Of a DNA stretch of 32,380 nucleotides, positions 8,715 to 16,621 are shown piece after piece. The notes beneath the pieces are model-generated. The model was not told the DNA's origin. It ran no database searches and saw only the letters and a list, made by a program, of their open reading frames with translations. The stretch's first letter is position 1, and every line of letters begins with the position of its first letter. Both the position numbers and the translations under genes were made by a program. The DNA lies in NCBI GenBank assembly GCA_003599815.1, contig QZJZ01000053.1, positions 1-32,380 of the forward strand. The letters run 5' to 3'. The stretch comes from Candidatus Auribacter fodinae (GTDB lineage: Bacteria; Auribacterota; Auribacteria; Auribacterales; Auribacteraceae).

Positions 8715-9254
8715 ATGAACGAACGAAAAATACATACCCCGCTGACACGCCGCGATGCACGGGCGTTACGGGCGGGTGACCGGTTATTGATATCCGGCAC
8801 ACTGTATACCGCGCGGGACGAGTCGCATAAACGTATTATAGATTTGCTGGAATCCGGTAAAAAACCGCCGTTTAGCCTTCGTGACCAGATCATCTATTAT
8901 GTCGGCCCCACCCCTGCTCCTCCCGGTGAGATCATCGGCTCAGCAGGACCCACTACTGGTTACCGCATGGATAGTTTCACTCCCCGCTTGATATGCGAGG
9001 GAATTACTGCTACTATCGGTAAAGGAGTCCGCGGCCCGGAAGTTATCGCCGCCATGAAAGAGTACGGCGCGGTTTACCTTGCGGCTCTGGGCGGCGGCGG
9101 CGCGTTGCTCCAGTCCTGTATTAAGGCGGTTGAGGAAATCGCGTTCCCTGATCTGGGAACTGAAGCCGTACGGCGTTTTACGGTCGTCGATTTTCCTGTG
9201 GTTGTAGCCATAGATTCGCTCGGAACAAACCTGTATGAAAGGAACAAAGCATGA
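8715..9254 (+). CDS. Class I fumarate hydratase (Fe-S), beta subunit
   Basis: Beta subunit (179 residues) that completes the active site with the alpha chain encoded just upstream. Family motifs seen are TTGYRMD and the glycine-rich IGKGVRGPEV, plus ALGGGGALL and the C-terminal VVDFPVVVAIDSLGTNLY. The ATG at 8715 is chosen because AAGGAG (8703-8708) lies 6 bases before it; the in-frame TTG at 8712 is less likely. The stop overlaps the aminotransferase start (ATGA, 9251-9254), so the two are probably translationally coupled. As with the alpha chain, tartrate dehydratase beta (TtdB) is an alternative name for this fold. Confidence 0.9.
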   Translation: MNERKIHTPLTRRDARALRAGDRLLISGTLYTARDESHKRIIDLLESGKKPPFSLRDQIIYYVGPTPAPPGEIIGSAGPTTGYRMDSFTPRLICEGITATIGKGVRGPEVIAAMKEYGAVYLAALGGGGALLQSCIKAVEEIAFPDLGTEAVRRFTVVDFPVVVAIDSLGTNLYERNKA

Positions 9255-10354
9255 AAATAGCCTCCCGCATGTCGGTCGTTGATTCGTCCGGCATACGCAA
9301 AGTTTTTGATCTCGCTAAAAATATGAAAAACCCGATCAATTTGTCTATCGGACAGCCTGATTTCGATATACCTGACCCGCTCAAGGAAACCGCGTATGAA
9401 GCGATTCGCGCAGGGCATAACCGGTATACGCTGACGCAGGGTATACCTGAGCTTCGTGAAAAGGTCAGGCAGAGGCTGAAAGAAATAAAATCGTTTACGG
9501 CGGAAGAAGTAATGATTACCAGCGGTGTATCCGGCGGCATCTTTCTTTCGTTCATGGCATTGCTTGACCCGGGTGACGAAATTATCGTGCCGGATCCGTA
9601 TTTCGTCATGTATAAGCATTTAAGCCGCCTGCTCGGTGCTGTGCCGAAATACCTTGATCTTGACGATCAGTTCCAGATCGATACAGACCGGCTCAAATCA
9701 ATGATTACGCCCAAAACAAAGGCGATACTGCTCAATTCGCCGAGCAATCCGACCGGGGTAATCACCAAACGCGAGGTTCTGCGCGAAATAGCGAAAATAG
9801 CCGGCGAACATGGACTGCTCATCATTTCAGATGAAATATATGACGGGTTTTATTATGATACCGAGTATGTCAGTATCGGCGAGTTTTATCCCAATACGAT
9901 TATTCTCGGCGGTTTTTCAAAAGAATATGCCATGACCGGCTGGCGTGTCGGTTACGCCGCGGGGCCGGCTGAGGTTCTGCGTGAAATGATTAAGTTACAG
10001 CAGTATACGTTTGTCTGTGCGCCGTCATTCGCCCAGTACGCCGCTGTTGACGCGCTGGATTTCGATACGTCGATTTACCGTAAGAATTATACCCAAAAAA
10101 GAGATATAATATATAATGGGTTGAAGGATTCTTTTGATGTGGTTAAACCTGACGGCGCGTTTTATATATTTCCAAAAGCGCCCGGAGGAAGCGGTACCGC
10201 GTTCTCGACCAAAGCGATAGAGAAAAACGTGCTGATTATTCCGGGAAACGTGTTTTCCGAGAAAGATACGCATATCCGCATAGCGTTTACCGCCACGGAT
10301 GAAGAACTGCAAAAGGGAGTTGAGATACTGACTAAACTGGCACAGCAATATTAA
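9251..10354 (+). CDS. PLP-dependent class I/II aminotransferase, aspartate aminotransferase-like
   Basis: A fold-type I aminotransferase of 367 residues. The cofactor lysine is K224 in GGFSKEYAMTGWRVGY. N166 in NSPSNPTG, D194 and Y197 in SDEIYDGF and R232 are the usual PLP and carboxylate contacts. The sequence fits the I-gamma/AspB-like group, which covers aspartate, aromatic and other substrates; specificity cannot be read reliably. It sits directly after the fumarase genes with a 4-base overlap, so an aspartate-oxaloacetate link to the TCA cycle is reasonable but inferred. At 367 residues it is a little shorter than typical members of about 390. Confidence 0.9.
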   Translation: MKIASRMSVVDSSGIRKVFDLAKNMKNPINLSIGQPDFDIPDPLKETAYEAIRAGHNRYTLTQGIPELREKVRQRLKEIKSFTAEEVMITSGVSGGIFLSFMALLDPGDEIIVPDPYFVMYKHLSRLLGAVPKYLDLDDQFQIDTDRLKSMITPKTKAILLNSPSNPTGVITKREVLREIAKIAGEHGLLIISDEIYDGFYYDTEYVSIGEFYPNTIILGGFSKEYAMTGWRVGYAAGPAEVLREMIKLQQYTFVCAPSFAQYAAVDALDFDTSIYRKNYTQKRDIIYNGLKDSFDVVKPDGAFYIFPKAPGGSGTAFSTKAIEKNVLIIPGNVFSEKDTHIRIAFTATDEELQKGVEILTKLAQQY

Positions 10355-10360
10355 GGAGGT
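10353..10360 (+). promoter_or_regulatory. Strong ribosome binding site that fixes a GTG start
   Basis: AAGGAGGT is a near-perfect anti-Shine-Dalgarno match. It overlaps the stop codon of the aminotransferase gene and lies 7 bases before GTG at 10368, which supports that start codon. The ATG at 10361 directly after it is in another frame. Confidence 0.75.
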
Positions 10361-10367
10361 ATGTGCC

Positions 10368-10898
10368 GTGAAATGCATAAATTGTTCCGTTGAACTGGTA
10401 GCTGACGAGTATAAAGGTTTAACCATAAGGACGTGCCCTGAATGCGAAAATATTTGGGTCGAAAAGGATACATTGCGCGAATTCAAAGACCGTACCGACG
10501 AGTTTCTCTGCTGGGTTGATGTTGATTTATGGAAGAAAGACGAGCATCACATCGTTACCCGCGCGGATAAGAACTGTACTGTCTGCAAAGAGTATCTGTA
10601 TAACGTTGATTATCGCGGCTCGCATATTGTCCTGCCGGTTTGTTTTTCCTGCAAAGGGGTCTGGATATCCGCTGAGAACCGGAAAAAGCTGTTTTCATAT
10701 CTCGACAATGTGCTGACCAATGAAACGCTGACCGGCTACCTGAAGGAAATAGGGCATGAAGCGGCGGAATTGGTAAGCGGCAAAGAATCGCTGAAAGAAG
10801 AACTGCATGACCTGAAAACAATTCTGGTTCTCGTGGAATACCGGATTTTTTCAAAAATACCTGTTTTGGAGCGTATTATATCGGGGTTTCCTAAATAG
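10368..10898 (+). CDS. Double zinc-ribbon (zf-TFIIB-like) protein
   Basis: A 176-residue cytoplasmic protein with two CxxC-CxxC zinc ribbons of the zf-TFIIB type. The first uses C3, C6, C23 and C26; the second uses C70, C73, C92 and C95. Each has the family's aromatic tail (CENIWVEK and CKGVWIS). The C-terminal ~80 residues are helical and probably adopt a separate fold or coiled coil. The molecular function of this family in bacteria is unknown. The GTG start is set by the strong ribosome site at 10353-10360. The next gene starts 2 bases after its stop. Confidence 0.8.
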   Translation: MKCINCSVELVADEYKGLTIRTCPECENIWVEKDTLREFKDRTDEFLCWVDVDLWKKDEHHIVTRADKNCTVCKEYLYNVDYRGSHIVLPVCFSCKGVWISAENRKKLFSYLDNVLTNETLTGYLKEIGHEAAELVSGKESLKEELHDLKTILVLVEYRIFSKIPVLERIISGFPK

Positions 10899-10900
10899 TC

Positions 10901-12076
10901 ATGAAAAAGCGCGTTCTCTTTTTTGTTATTCTGCTGTGTGTTGTGCTGACCGGTGTTACCATACTGGTAACGCACAGAGTTCCTTTTGCCCCGTTGACTA
11001 TGGAAACCGTCTTTGAACAGGCGTATTCCTCACGAAAACCGCTGGTGGTTGGCGTATACTCGTCTCATAAACAACGTGAAATGCTTCGCGGACTGTTTGC
11101 AAAAAAGGAACTGGATAACGATCAGGAAACGTGCATGTTCAGGGTTTTGGCAGTAGAACGCCTTGACGAGAATTACCGAGATATGGTTGATTCGGAAGAT
11201 CCCGTGCTGGTGATGTTTACGTTTCGAGGCGATGATGCCGCCATTATCGAGGGGATTCCGGACATGCTGGAACTTCGCGGACTGCTGAACGAACTGTACG
11301 GACGGAATGCCCAATCGCTCAGAGAACTCGAAGAGGAACAAAAACAGTTCTATACCGCACGAAAATTGTTTGAAGAACAAAAGTATATACAGGCGATGAA
11401 ACAGATCCGTTCGTTTCTGTATATTTATGGAAGTTCGGAGTACACCGAAGAAGCGCGCGATTTGCTCTCCCGCATAAGCGAAACAGACGCGGTGAAACAT
11501 CATATTGATGAAACCCAGGCAAAAAACGTCCGGCGCGCTCTGCTGCATCAGGCAAAGGAAAATATGTTGTTCCGCCGCTATTTTCAGGCAGAACGAATTC
11601 TCGCGTCGCTGATAAACTCGTACGCAGGAACGGATGAAGCCAAAAAAGCGGAAGAACTTAAACAGGAAATTGACACAGTTGCCAGAGACGGGTTCAGGGA
11701 CGCAAACGAATTGTACAGGGCTGGAAACTATTATGAGGCTCTGGAAGCGTTCAGCGCTCTGCATGAGCAGTTTAAGGGTACTCATTGGGATTTGTATATC
11801 GCCGGAAAAATCAAACTTATTGAAGCAGACCCCCGCTTTGCGGAGTCGCGGGAAAAAGATACCGTGAACCGGCAGGCAAAACTGCGATTTGAAAAGGCTG
11901 AGGAATTTTTTAAAACAGGAACATACGACGTCGCTAAACTGTATTATATTGAAATAGCCCGTTTTTATCCGAATTCCGATTACACAAAACGAGCCAAGCA
12001 GAGGCTGGCTGAAATTGAAGAAATACTATATCAGAAATTATACGGACCGGAAAAGGAGAATGATTCTGAACAATGA
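10901..12076 (+). CDS. Membrane-anchored thioredoxin-like/TPR protein
   Basis: A 391-residue protein with one N-terminal membrane segment (~residues 4-24), probably a signal anchor with the rest in the periplasm. Residues ~35-135 look like a thioredoxin fold: a strand PLVVGVYSS, then VLAVE, then PVLVMFTFRGDDA and a final helix ELRGLLNEL. The redox CxxC is absent (SSHKQ at that site), so no disulfide chemistry is expected. Residues ~145-385 carry tetratricopeptide-like helical pairs (for example FKTGTYDVAKLYYIEIARFYP), as in the BamD/YfgC-type periplasmic scaffolds. It probably binds other envelope proteins. It starts 2 bases after the zinc-ribbon gene and overlaps ndk by 4 bases. Exact role unknown. 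Confidence 0.75.
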   Translation: MKKRVLFFVILLCVVLTGVTILVTHRVPFAPLTMETVFEQAYSSRKPLVVGVYSSHKQREMLRGLFAKKELDNDQETCMFRVLAVERLDENYRDMVDSEDPVLVMFTFRGDDAAIIEGIPDMLELRGLLNELYGRNAQSLRELEEEQKQFYTARKLFEEQKYIQAMKQIRSFLYIYGSSEYTEEARDLLSRISETDAVKHHIDETQAKNVRRALLHQAKENMLFRRYFQAERILASLINSYAGTDEAKKAEELKQEIDTVARDGFRDANELYRAGNYYEALEAFSALHEQFKGTHWDLYIAGKIKLIEADPRFAESREKDTVNRQAKLRFEKAEEFFKTGTYDVAKLYYIEIARFYPNSDYTKRAKQRLAEIEEILYQKLYGPEKENDSEQ

Positions 12077-12531
12077 TGGAGCGAACTTTACTTATTTTAA
12101 AACCTGACGCCTACCAGCGTCAGCTTATAGGAACCATACTTACCAGAATCGAGCATAAAGGGTTTAAACTGGTCGGTATGAAACTGATGAAAATGACCGA
12201 ATCAATAGCCAAACAACATTACGCGCCTCATGAGGGAAAACACTTTTTCGGTGACCTGATTTCATACATAACTTCCGGCCCCTGCGTTGTACTCACTGTC
12301 GAGGGCACGAACGCCATCACGGTCATGCGTAAAATGGTAGGGGCAACCCGTGGATTCGAAGCTGAACCGGGAACTATTCGCGGCGATTTCAGCTTAAGCA
12401 TGCGGTACAACATAATTCACGCCTCGGACAGCCCGGAATCAGCAGAACGGGAAATAAATATTTTCTTTAGTAAAGAAGAACTTATGGAAGATTCCATCGT
12501 TATCCGCTCATGGATCGAAGGCGGCGAATAA
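12073..12531 (+). CDS. ndk: Nucleoside diphosphate kinase
   Basis: A 152-residue kinase that transfers the gamma phosphate between nucleoside tri- and diphosphates through a phosphohistidine. The family signature NIIHASDS contains the active H116. LLILKPDA carries the conserved nucleotide-binding Lys10, and GATRGFEAEPGTIRGDF is the other hallmark block. Length is slightly above the usual ~140. Translation probably starts at 12073, where ATGA overlaps the upstream stop; a second in-frame ATG follows at 12076. It is the last gene before a strong terminator. Confidence 0.96.
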   Translation: MMERTLLILKPDAYQRQLIGTILTRIEHKGFKLVGMKLMKMTESIAKQHYAPHEGKHFFGDLISYITSGPCVVLTVEGTNAITVMRKMVGATRGFEAEPGTIRGDFSLSMRYNIIHASDSPESAEREINIFFSKEELMEDSIVIRSWIEGGE

Positions 12532-12554
12532 TACCTCATTTCCCGATTGTTCCC

Positions 12555-12588
12555 AGCGGGCATTTGTAACCAGATGCCCGCTTTTTTT
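12555..12588 (+). terminator. Intrinsic terminator after ndk
   Basis: A perfect 9-bp stem AGCGGGCAT (12555-12563) / ATGCCCGCT (12574-12582) with a 10-base loop is followed by seven T residues (12582-12588). It closes the transcription unit that begins at the 5531 promoter. Confidence 0.92.
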
Positions 12589-12916
12589 ATCACATATTTT
12601 TCCACCGCATATTGTAACCATTGCCTGCATTAATGTATATTCAATAACATTTTATTGCATTGCAATATCTTTATTCCATGAATGATACGCAATAAGTATC
12701 ATTCAATACATTAATTACAAAACATAACTCATTTTAGTTCATAATTATACGAACTTGATCTGTTTTAAGACATAAAAATGTTAAAATAAGATATAATAAT
12801 TGTTGTAAATAATCATAGTTTACTATATTGTTACATGACATTATTATAAATTATGTAAAGACCAATATCGCTATTAAGAGGATTTTCTCAATAGATTAAT
12901 CACCGGGGGGCTCACA
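12589..12916 (+). promoter_or_regulatory. Long AT-rich leader with several palindromes, before the PEP-CTERM gene
   Basis: This stretch of about 330 bases has no gene and is far richer in A/T than its surroundings. Dyads seen are ATTGCA-T-TGCAAT (12654-12666), a perfect 10-bp pair TGAATGATAC/GTATCATTCA (12679-12688 and 12696-12705, 7-base loop), a looser GTTC...GAAC dyad (12737-12754) and TTACAT/ATGTAA (12831-12836 and 12853-12858). These could be operators or RNA hairpins. I could not place a convincing sigma70 promoter. I also saw no TGGCAC-type sigma54 element, which is the kind linked to some PEP-CTERM genes. Confidence 0.45.
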
Positions 12917-13651
12917 ATGAGAAAGTATCTGTTTGGTTTTGCCATAGCGGCTGTTGTATTCAGCGTTCATTCAATCAGTATGGCTGTCATGGTTAAAGGT
13001 GAAGCGGAATACATCAGTACTGCGTATGGCCGGTCTAATTATGTTGATTATATTTATACTAATGAGGGGCCGCTGGTTAACGCTGACAGTTCTTTCCAGT
13101 TTTTTTATGGTAATGCTGACGCATACAATCAGAATGGCGGTTCTGAATGGTGGTACTATTATCAGGTAGAAAATTTCAGTTATACCAGCGATGACCCTAA
13201 TGTCCCCAGTTTACTGCACATAGTACAAGCGTTCAGTTTTCAGCTCGCTGGCGGGCTTGTCCTATCAATGGGTTATATCGCAGGGCATGATATGGATAGT
13301 TCCCTGTCATTCGATCATAATATAATGGGCGAACATGAGAAAAGCTGGGACGACAGCGCAGTGAATCCTGTTAAATGCGTTTTAACTCCAGGCGGTATAG
13401 CGCCCAATGTCAGCACAGACTTCCATGATGCAACATACGATCACCGCTTATGCGACGACCAAAGCGCTGTTATATTTGTATCCAGCGTTGCGCCGCCGGC
13501 ATTCCGATACTCGTTCATGCAGAACAACGACCGTTTTATCGGTTTTCTACCGACACCGACCATGCCGGAAATAGCTATTCCCGAACCGTCATCTCTCATT
13601 ATGATGCTTTCAGCGGGAAGTTGTCTTCTTATGTTTAAACGAAAAAAATAA
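12917..13651 (+). CDS. PEP-CTERM sorting domain exported protein
   Basis: A 244-residue exported protein with an N-terminal signal peptide (cut near residue 23, after SISMA). Its C-terminal sorting tail has the PEP motif (IPEPSSLIMM, ~residue 222), a hydrophobic segment and a basic end (FKRKK). In known systems such tails are processed by exosortase EpsH-type enzymes in bacteria that make exopolysaccharide. No exosortase is in the window. The body is rich in Asn, Asp, Ser and Tyr and matches no domain I know. A run of six G residues (12905-12910) is its likely ribosome site. It stands alone between two terminators, so it is probably expressed on its own. Confidence 0.88.
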   Translation: MRKYLFGFAIAAVVFSVHSISMAVMVKGEAEYISTAYGRSNYVDYIYTNEGPLVNADSSFQFFYGNADAYNQNGGSEWWYYYQVENFSYTSDDPNVPSLLHIVQAFSFQLAGGLVLSMGYIAGHDMDSSLSFDHNIMGEHEKSWDDSAVNPVKCVLTPGGIAPNVSTDFHDATYDHRLCDDQSAVIFVSSVAPPAFRYSFMQNNDRFIGFLPTPTMPEIAIPEPSSLIMMLSAGSCLLMFKRKK

Positions 13652-13685
13652 CCGTGTTATGGTTTTTGGAAGAATACAGACAAAA

Positions 13686-13725
13686 AAAGAGCGGGAGCTT
13701 ATGGTTACAAGGGCTCCCGCTCTTT
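13686..13725. terminator. Bidirectional terminator between convergent genes
   Basis: A perfect 13-bp stem AAAGAGCGGGAGC (13686-13698) / GCTCCCGCTCTTT (13713-13725) with a 14-base loop. On the minus strand it is followed by a T run (plus-strand A run from 13682), which suits the DUF962-like gene; on the plus strand it is followed by GGTTTTATTT, which suits the PEP-CTERM gene. It lies in the 78-base gap between them. Confidence 0.85.
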
Positions 13726-13729
13726 GGTT

Positions 13730-13969
13730 TTATTTGCGTGGAGAAAAAATCTTTTTTATCAGCATCAGCTCGCCGACTTCAGTGCCTTCAACAACATGCC
13801 CCACTACCTGCAGGACATATCCAAACACGATCAGCGCTATCGCCAGCAGAAATTTTCCATAACATGCCATAACCACGCCCACAATAGTCGCGGGTATACC
13901 AATGGCATGGAGCACCGCATTGACCGGATGGCTATGCCGGGAACACCATTTCTGAATAAATTCTTTCAT
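13730..13969 (-). CDS. Small DUF962/Mpo1-like membrane protein
   Basis: A 79-residue protein with two hydrophobic segments (about residues 22-37 and 40-58). The HSHPVNAVLHAIGIPATI segment matches the start of the DUF962 (Mpo1/YGL010w) family, in which histidines bind iron in the yeast fatty acid alpha-dioxygenase. Family members are usually 90-200 residues, so this is a short version; Mpo1 activity should not be assumed. A GGAGAG site precedes the ATG. It follows nrdJ on the same strand, 61 bases downstream, and ends just before the bidirectional terminator. Confidence 0.65.
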   Translation of the reverse strand: MKEFIQKWCSRHSHPVNAVLHAIGIPATIVGVVMACYGKFLLAIALIVFGYVLQVVGHVVEGTEVGELMLIKKIFSPRK

Positions 13970-13993
13970 ACTTTATACTCTCCGGGATGTTCT

Positions 13994-14029
13994 ACGGGGC
14001 AACGGGAAAACCCGCCGCCCCCGTTTTTC
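13994..14029 (+). terminator. Plus-strand terminator-like hairpin between two minus-strand genes
   Basis: An interrupted stem pairs ACGGGG (13994-13999) with CCCCGT (14019-14024) and CGGG (14003-14006) with CCCG (14011-14014), with an AAAA loop. TTTTTCTTT follows on the plus strand only. It would stop plus-strand (antisense) transcription before nrdJ, although both flanking genes are on the minus strand. It could also act as a nrdJ 3'-end hairpin. Confidence 0.5.
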
Positions 14030-14030
14030 T

Positions 14031-16397
14031 TTAGCATTTAGAATAGCCGCAACTATAACATTTTACACAGCCTTCTTCAAATGTGACATTCTCGTTGCAC
14101 TCAGGGCATTTGATTTTAAAGGCGTTGTTCGCTCCGTTGGCTTTGTGCTCCGATCCCTCACAGTTCTGAAGAAGGGACAGATCGGCTTTTCCGAGCAATA
14201 GGTTTTGCACTCCGAACATGTCTTTGGCAACCATATACTTTTTGATGGCTTTTGCCAGCCCGTCAGCGAGAGAAATAACGCGCCCGTCTCTGCTTGGTAC
14301 GCTTAAACTTGAGCCGATGCCGTCGAGCTGTTTTATAGCGAGCTTCAAAGGGCCTCCGCACCGGAGGAACAAGGAGAGCATACGGCAGATAGCTTCAAGG
14401 TCGCTGTTAGCCACATCGCCTCCTTTGCCCAACTGCGCGAACACTTCTCGTTCAAGCCCTGTGTTGGGCTCAAGGCTGATTTTAACGTGCATATTGCCGA
14501 ACGGTGTTTTCTGGCGTATACGCAGGCATGACATTATTTCAGGCACGACCATCGGCATAACAGTGCCCACAGTTTTGCGCGGTTTTGGTTCTTCCTCTTC
14601 CTTTTTGTCATGCGCCATCGGCTGGTTCATGCGGCACCCGTCACGATAGACAGTGACGCCTTTAAGGCTGTATTCCGAAGCCAGCATATATATTTTTTCC
14701 ACATCTTCTTTTTTCGCGTCGTGCGAGAAGTTGATGGTCTTGGAAATACTGCTGTCGCAGTGACGCTGAAATGCCGCCTGCATCTTGATATGCCATTCCG
14801 GCGCTATATCATGCGCTGTAACAAATATCCGTTTTATGTCTTCAGGAACTTTATTGAAGGTAGTGAGCGGCGTGCCTTTGGCAAGCCCTTCCAGAAGCTC
14901 GCTGCAGTAAAACCCGCGTGTCTTAGCGAGTTCCAGAAATGCTTCATTTACCTCAACCATTTTCTGCCCATTGAGGACGTTACGGAAGAAAGCGAGAGAG
15001 AATAACGGCTCTATCCCGCCTGAACAGTTGGCTATGATACTGATAGTACCTGTCGGAGCAACGGTTGTTGTGGCGGCGTTACGCATTTTGCGGTTGTATT
15101 CGCTATCCCAGATACTGTTTTTCCAGTTCGGGAACTCTCCCTTTTCCCGCGCGATTTCTTCAGATGTGAGATGCGACTCCTCGTTGATAACCTGCATAAT
15201 TTTTTCGCCAAGGTCTACCGCATCATCAGAATTGTAAGGAATACACATTTTAAAAAGCGCGTCCGCGAACCCCATCACGCCAAGCCCGATTTTGCGGTTG
15301 CCTTTGCAGATCTTGTCGATCTGTTCAAGAGGGTACTTGTTGACATCAATAATGTTATCCAGAAAACGGGTTGCCGTGCGGACAGTATCTTTTAGTTCCG
15401 CGTAATCGTAAACGGCTTTATCATTATGGTATTTGACGAATTTAGCCACGTTGATGCTCCCGAGATTACACGCTTCGTACGGAAGAAGCGGCTGTTCCCC
15501 GCAGGGATTGGTCGCGGTGATCCGCCCCAGTTGCGGTGTCGGATTGTCCAGGTTGATACGGTCGATAAAAATTACGCCCGGTTCACCGGTTCGCCATGCC
15601 CGGTCGACGATCAGGTCAAAGACTTCCTTGACAGTCCAGTATTCGTCTTTGGTATCTTTTTTCGGAAGCGGGAACGATTCTTTGGAACGAGGGTTTGTCA
15701 CTATATGATATGAATCAGGTGCCTCTTTGAGCTTCTTCATATAACTGTCAGGGATACTGACCGAGAGGTTAAAGTTGGTCAGCTTTGTGAGGTCTTCCTT
15801 GATTTTGATGAAATCCACAATGTCAGGATGGGTGATGTTCATAATTCCCATATTCGCGCCGCGGCGGAACGCGCCCTGCTGTATAGCTTCCGTCGCTTCG
15901 GAAAACACTTTCAGGAACGACAACGGCCCGGACGTAGTGCCGCCTGAACTGCTGACTACATCGCCGTTCGGGCGGAGCTGTGAAAAATCGAATCCGGTGC
16001 CGCCTCCGGCTTTTTGAATCAATGCGGTATTTTTAATGGATGAAAAAATCCCGTCAATGCTGTCTTCTATGGGCAGAACAAAGCAGGCGCTGAGCATTCC
16101 CATGGAACGGCCCGCGTTCATTAATGTAGGGGAATTGGGCATGAACTGGCCGGTAACCATCATGTTATAAAATTTGATCTCATACTCGGTGGCTTTGTCT
16201 TCATCCGCAGTAAGCCCGATCCGCTCCGCGTCGGCCGCTACCCGTGCCACCCGCGTAAACAGGTCTTCAGGCGTTTCGATAACCTCTCCTTTATCGTTTT
16301 TTTTCAGATAGCGTGCTTTTAACACCCGCAATGCGTTTTCGGTCAGTGCGATCTCAGCCCGCTTCAGCGCCTGATTTTTTTTAACTGCCGTAATCAT
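14031..16397 (-). CDS. nrdJ: Adenosylcobalamin-dependent ribonucleotide reductase (class II, NrdJ_Z type)
   Basis: A 788-residue class II ribonucleotide reductase that makes deoxyribonucleotides with a B12 radical, without oxygen. The catalytic loop NPCGEQ gives N297, the thiyl Cys C299 and E301. The reducible pair is C105 (SACFVLP) and C310 (ACNLGSIN), with the spacing known from class II enzymes. GGGTGFDFSQLRP is at 131-143. The C-terminal ~200 residues hold a TSCPD-type domain (about 640-720) and a zinc ribbon (CPEC...CYSC) ending in a CGYSKC tail. No N-terminal ATP-cone is present, so overall activity control by dATP may be lacking. It has NrdR-like boxes upstream. No cobalamin riboswitch is visible in its leader. 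Confidence 0.95.
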   Translation of the reverse strand: MITAVKKNQALKRAEIALTENALRVLKARYLKKNDKGEVIETPEDLFTRVARVAADAERIGLTADEDKATEYEIKFYNMMVTGQFMPNSPTLMNAGRSMGMLSACFVLPIEDSIDGIFSSIKNTALIQKAGGGTGFDFSQLRPNGDVVSSSGGTTSGPLSFLKVFSEATEAIQQGAFRRGANMGIMNITHPDIVDFIKIKEDLTKLTNFNLSVSIPDSYMKKLKEAPDSYHIVTNPRSKESFPLPKKDTKDEYWTVKEVFDLIVDRAWRTGEPGVIFIDRINLDNPTPQLGRITATNPCGEQPLLPYEACNLGSINVAKFVKYHNDKAVYDYAELKDTVRTATRFLDNIIDVNKYPLEQIDKICKGNRKIGLGVMGFADALFKMCIPYNSDDAVDLGEKIMQVINEESHLTSEEIAREKGEFPNWKNSIWDSEYNRKMRNAATTTVAPTGTISIIANCSGGIEPLFSLAFFRNVLNGQKMVEVNEAFLELAKTRGFYCSELLEGLAKGTPLTTFNKVPEDIKRIFVTAHDIAPEWHIKMQAAFQRHCDSSISKTINFSHDAKKEDVEKIYMLASEYSLKGVTVYRDGCRMNQPMAHDKKEEEEPKPRKTVGTVMPMVVPEIMSCLRIRQKTPFGNMHVKISLEPNTGLEREVFAQLGKGGDVANSDLEAICRMLSLFLRCGGPLKLAIKQLDGIGSSLSVPSRDGRVISLADGLAKAIKKYMVAKDMFGVQNLLLGKADLSLLQNCEGSEHKANGANNAFKIKCPECNENVTFEEGCVKCYSCGYSKC

Positions 16398-16474
16398 ACA
16401 AAGTCCCCCCTACATAAAAAATTCTCTAAAAATAAGTATAAGATGAAATGTGGTTTGATAGTTAATCTAACATA

Positions 16475-16504
16475 TTTTTAGCCCTTTTATAGCATTCCTG
16501 TCAA
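16475..16504 (-). promoter_or_regulatory. Putative nrdJ promoter
   Basis: Read on the minus strand, a perfect TTGACA (16504-16499) is followed after 18 bases by TAAAAA (16480-16475), a 4 of 6 match. Transcription would start near 16468, leaving about 70 bases of leader. The first NrdR-like box lies 9 bases upstream of the -35 hexamer. Confidence 0.45.
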
Positions 16505-16513
16505 CAGAAAAAA

Positions 16514-16527
16514 ACACAATATTGTGT
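16514..16527. promoter_or_regulatory. NrdR-box-like palindrome 1
   Basis: ACACAATATTGTGT is a perfect 14-base palindrome. It resembles the NrdR consensus (ACACWATATATWGTGT) with two central bases missing. NrdR is the zinc-finger/ATP-cone repressor of ribonucleotide reductase genes; such boxes usually come in pairs. Its centre is 33 bases, about three helical turns, from the centre of box 2. Confidence 0.65.
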
Positions 16528-16546
16528 AAAATTTTTTCGCAGTACA

Positions 16547-16560
16547 CACAATATATTGTG
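16547..16560. promoter_or_regulatory. NrdR-box-like palindrome 2
   Basis: CACAATATATTGTG is a perfect 14-base palindrome and, with the flanking A at 16546, fits the NrdR consensus at nearly every position. With box 1 it forms the expected pair upstream of nrdJ. Both boxes also lie upstream of the divergent DUF933 gene, whose promoter is about 60 bases away. Confidence 0.75.
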
Positions 16561-16621
16561 ATATGGCAATTGAAAGGAAGAATGTAAAAATTTTCTGCTT
16601 CTCTCTGGTAAAAGCAGTGTT

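Noticed and set aside
8240-8893. Open frame of 217 codons on the minus strand
   Set aside because: It is antisense to both fumarase subunits and is explained by their codon pattern.
9074-9619. Open frame of 181 codons on the minus strand
   Set aside because: It lies antisense to the fumarase beta and aminotransferase genes, whose motifs are unmistakable. The peptide shows no recognisable features.
11030-11785. Open frame of 251 codons on the minus strand
   Set aside because: It is antisense to the thioredoxin-like/TPR gene, low in recognisable motifs, and has no ribosome site.
13654-14041. Several small plus-strand frames after the PEP-CTERM gene
   Set aside because: They run through a bidirectional terminator and are antisense to the DUF962-like gene.
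16398-16474. Cobalamin riboswitch in the nrdJ leader
   Set aside because: The ~70-base leader is too short and lacks a B12-box-like sequence.
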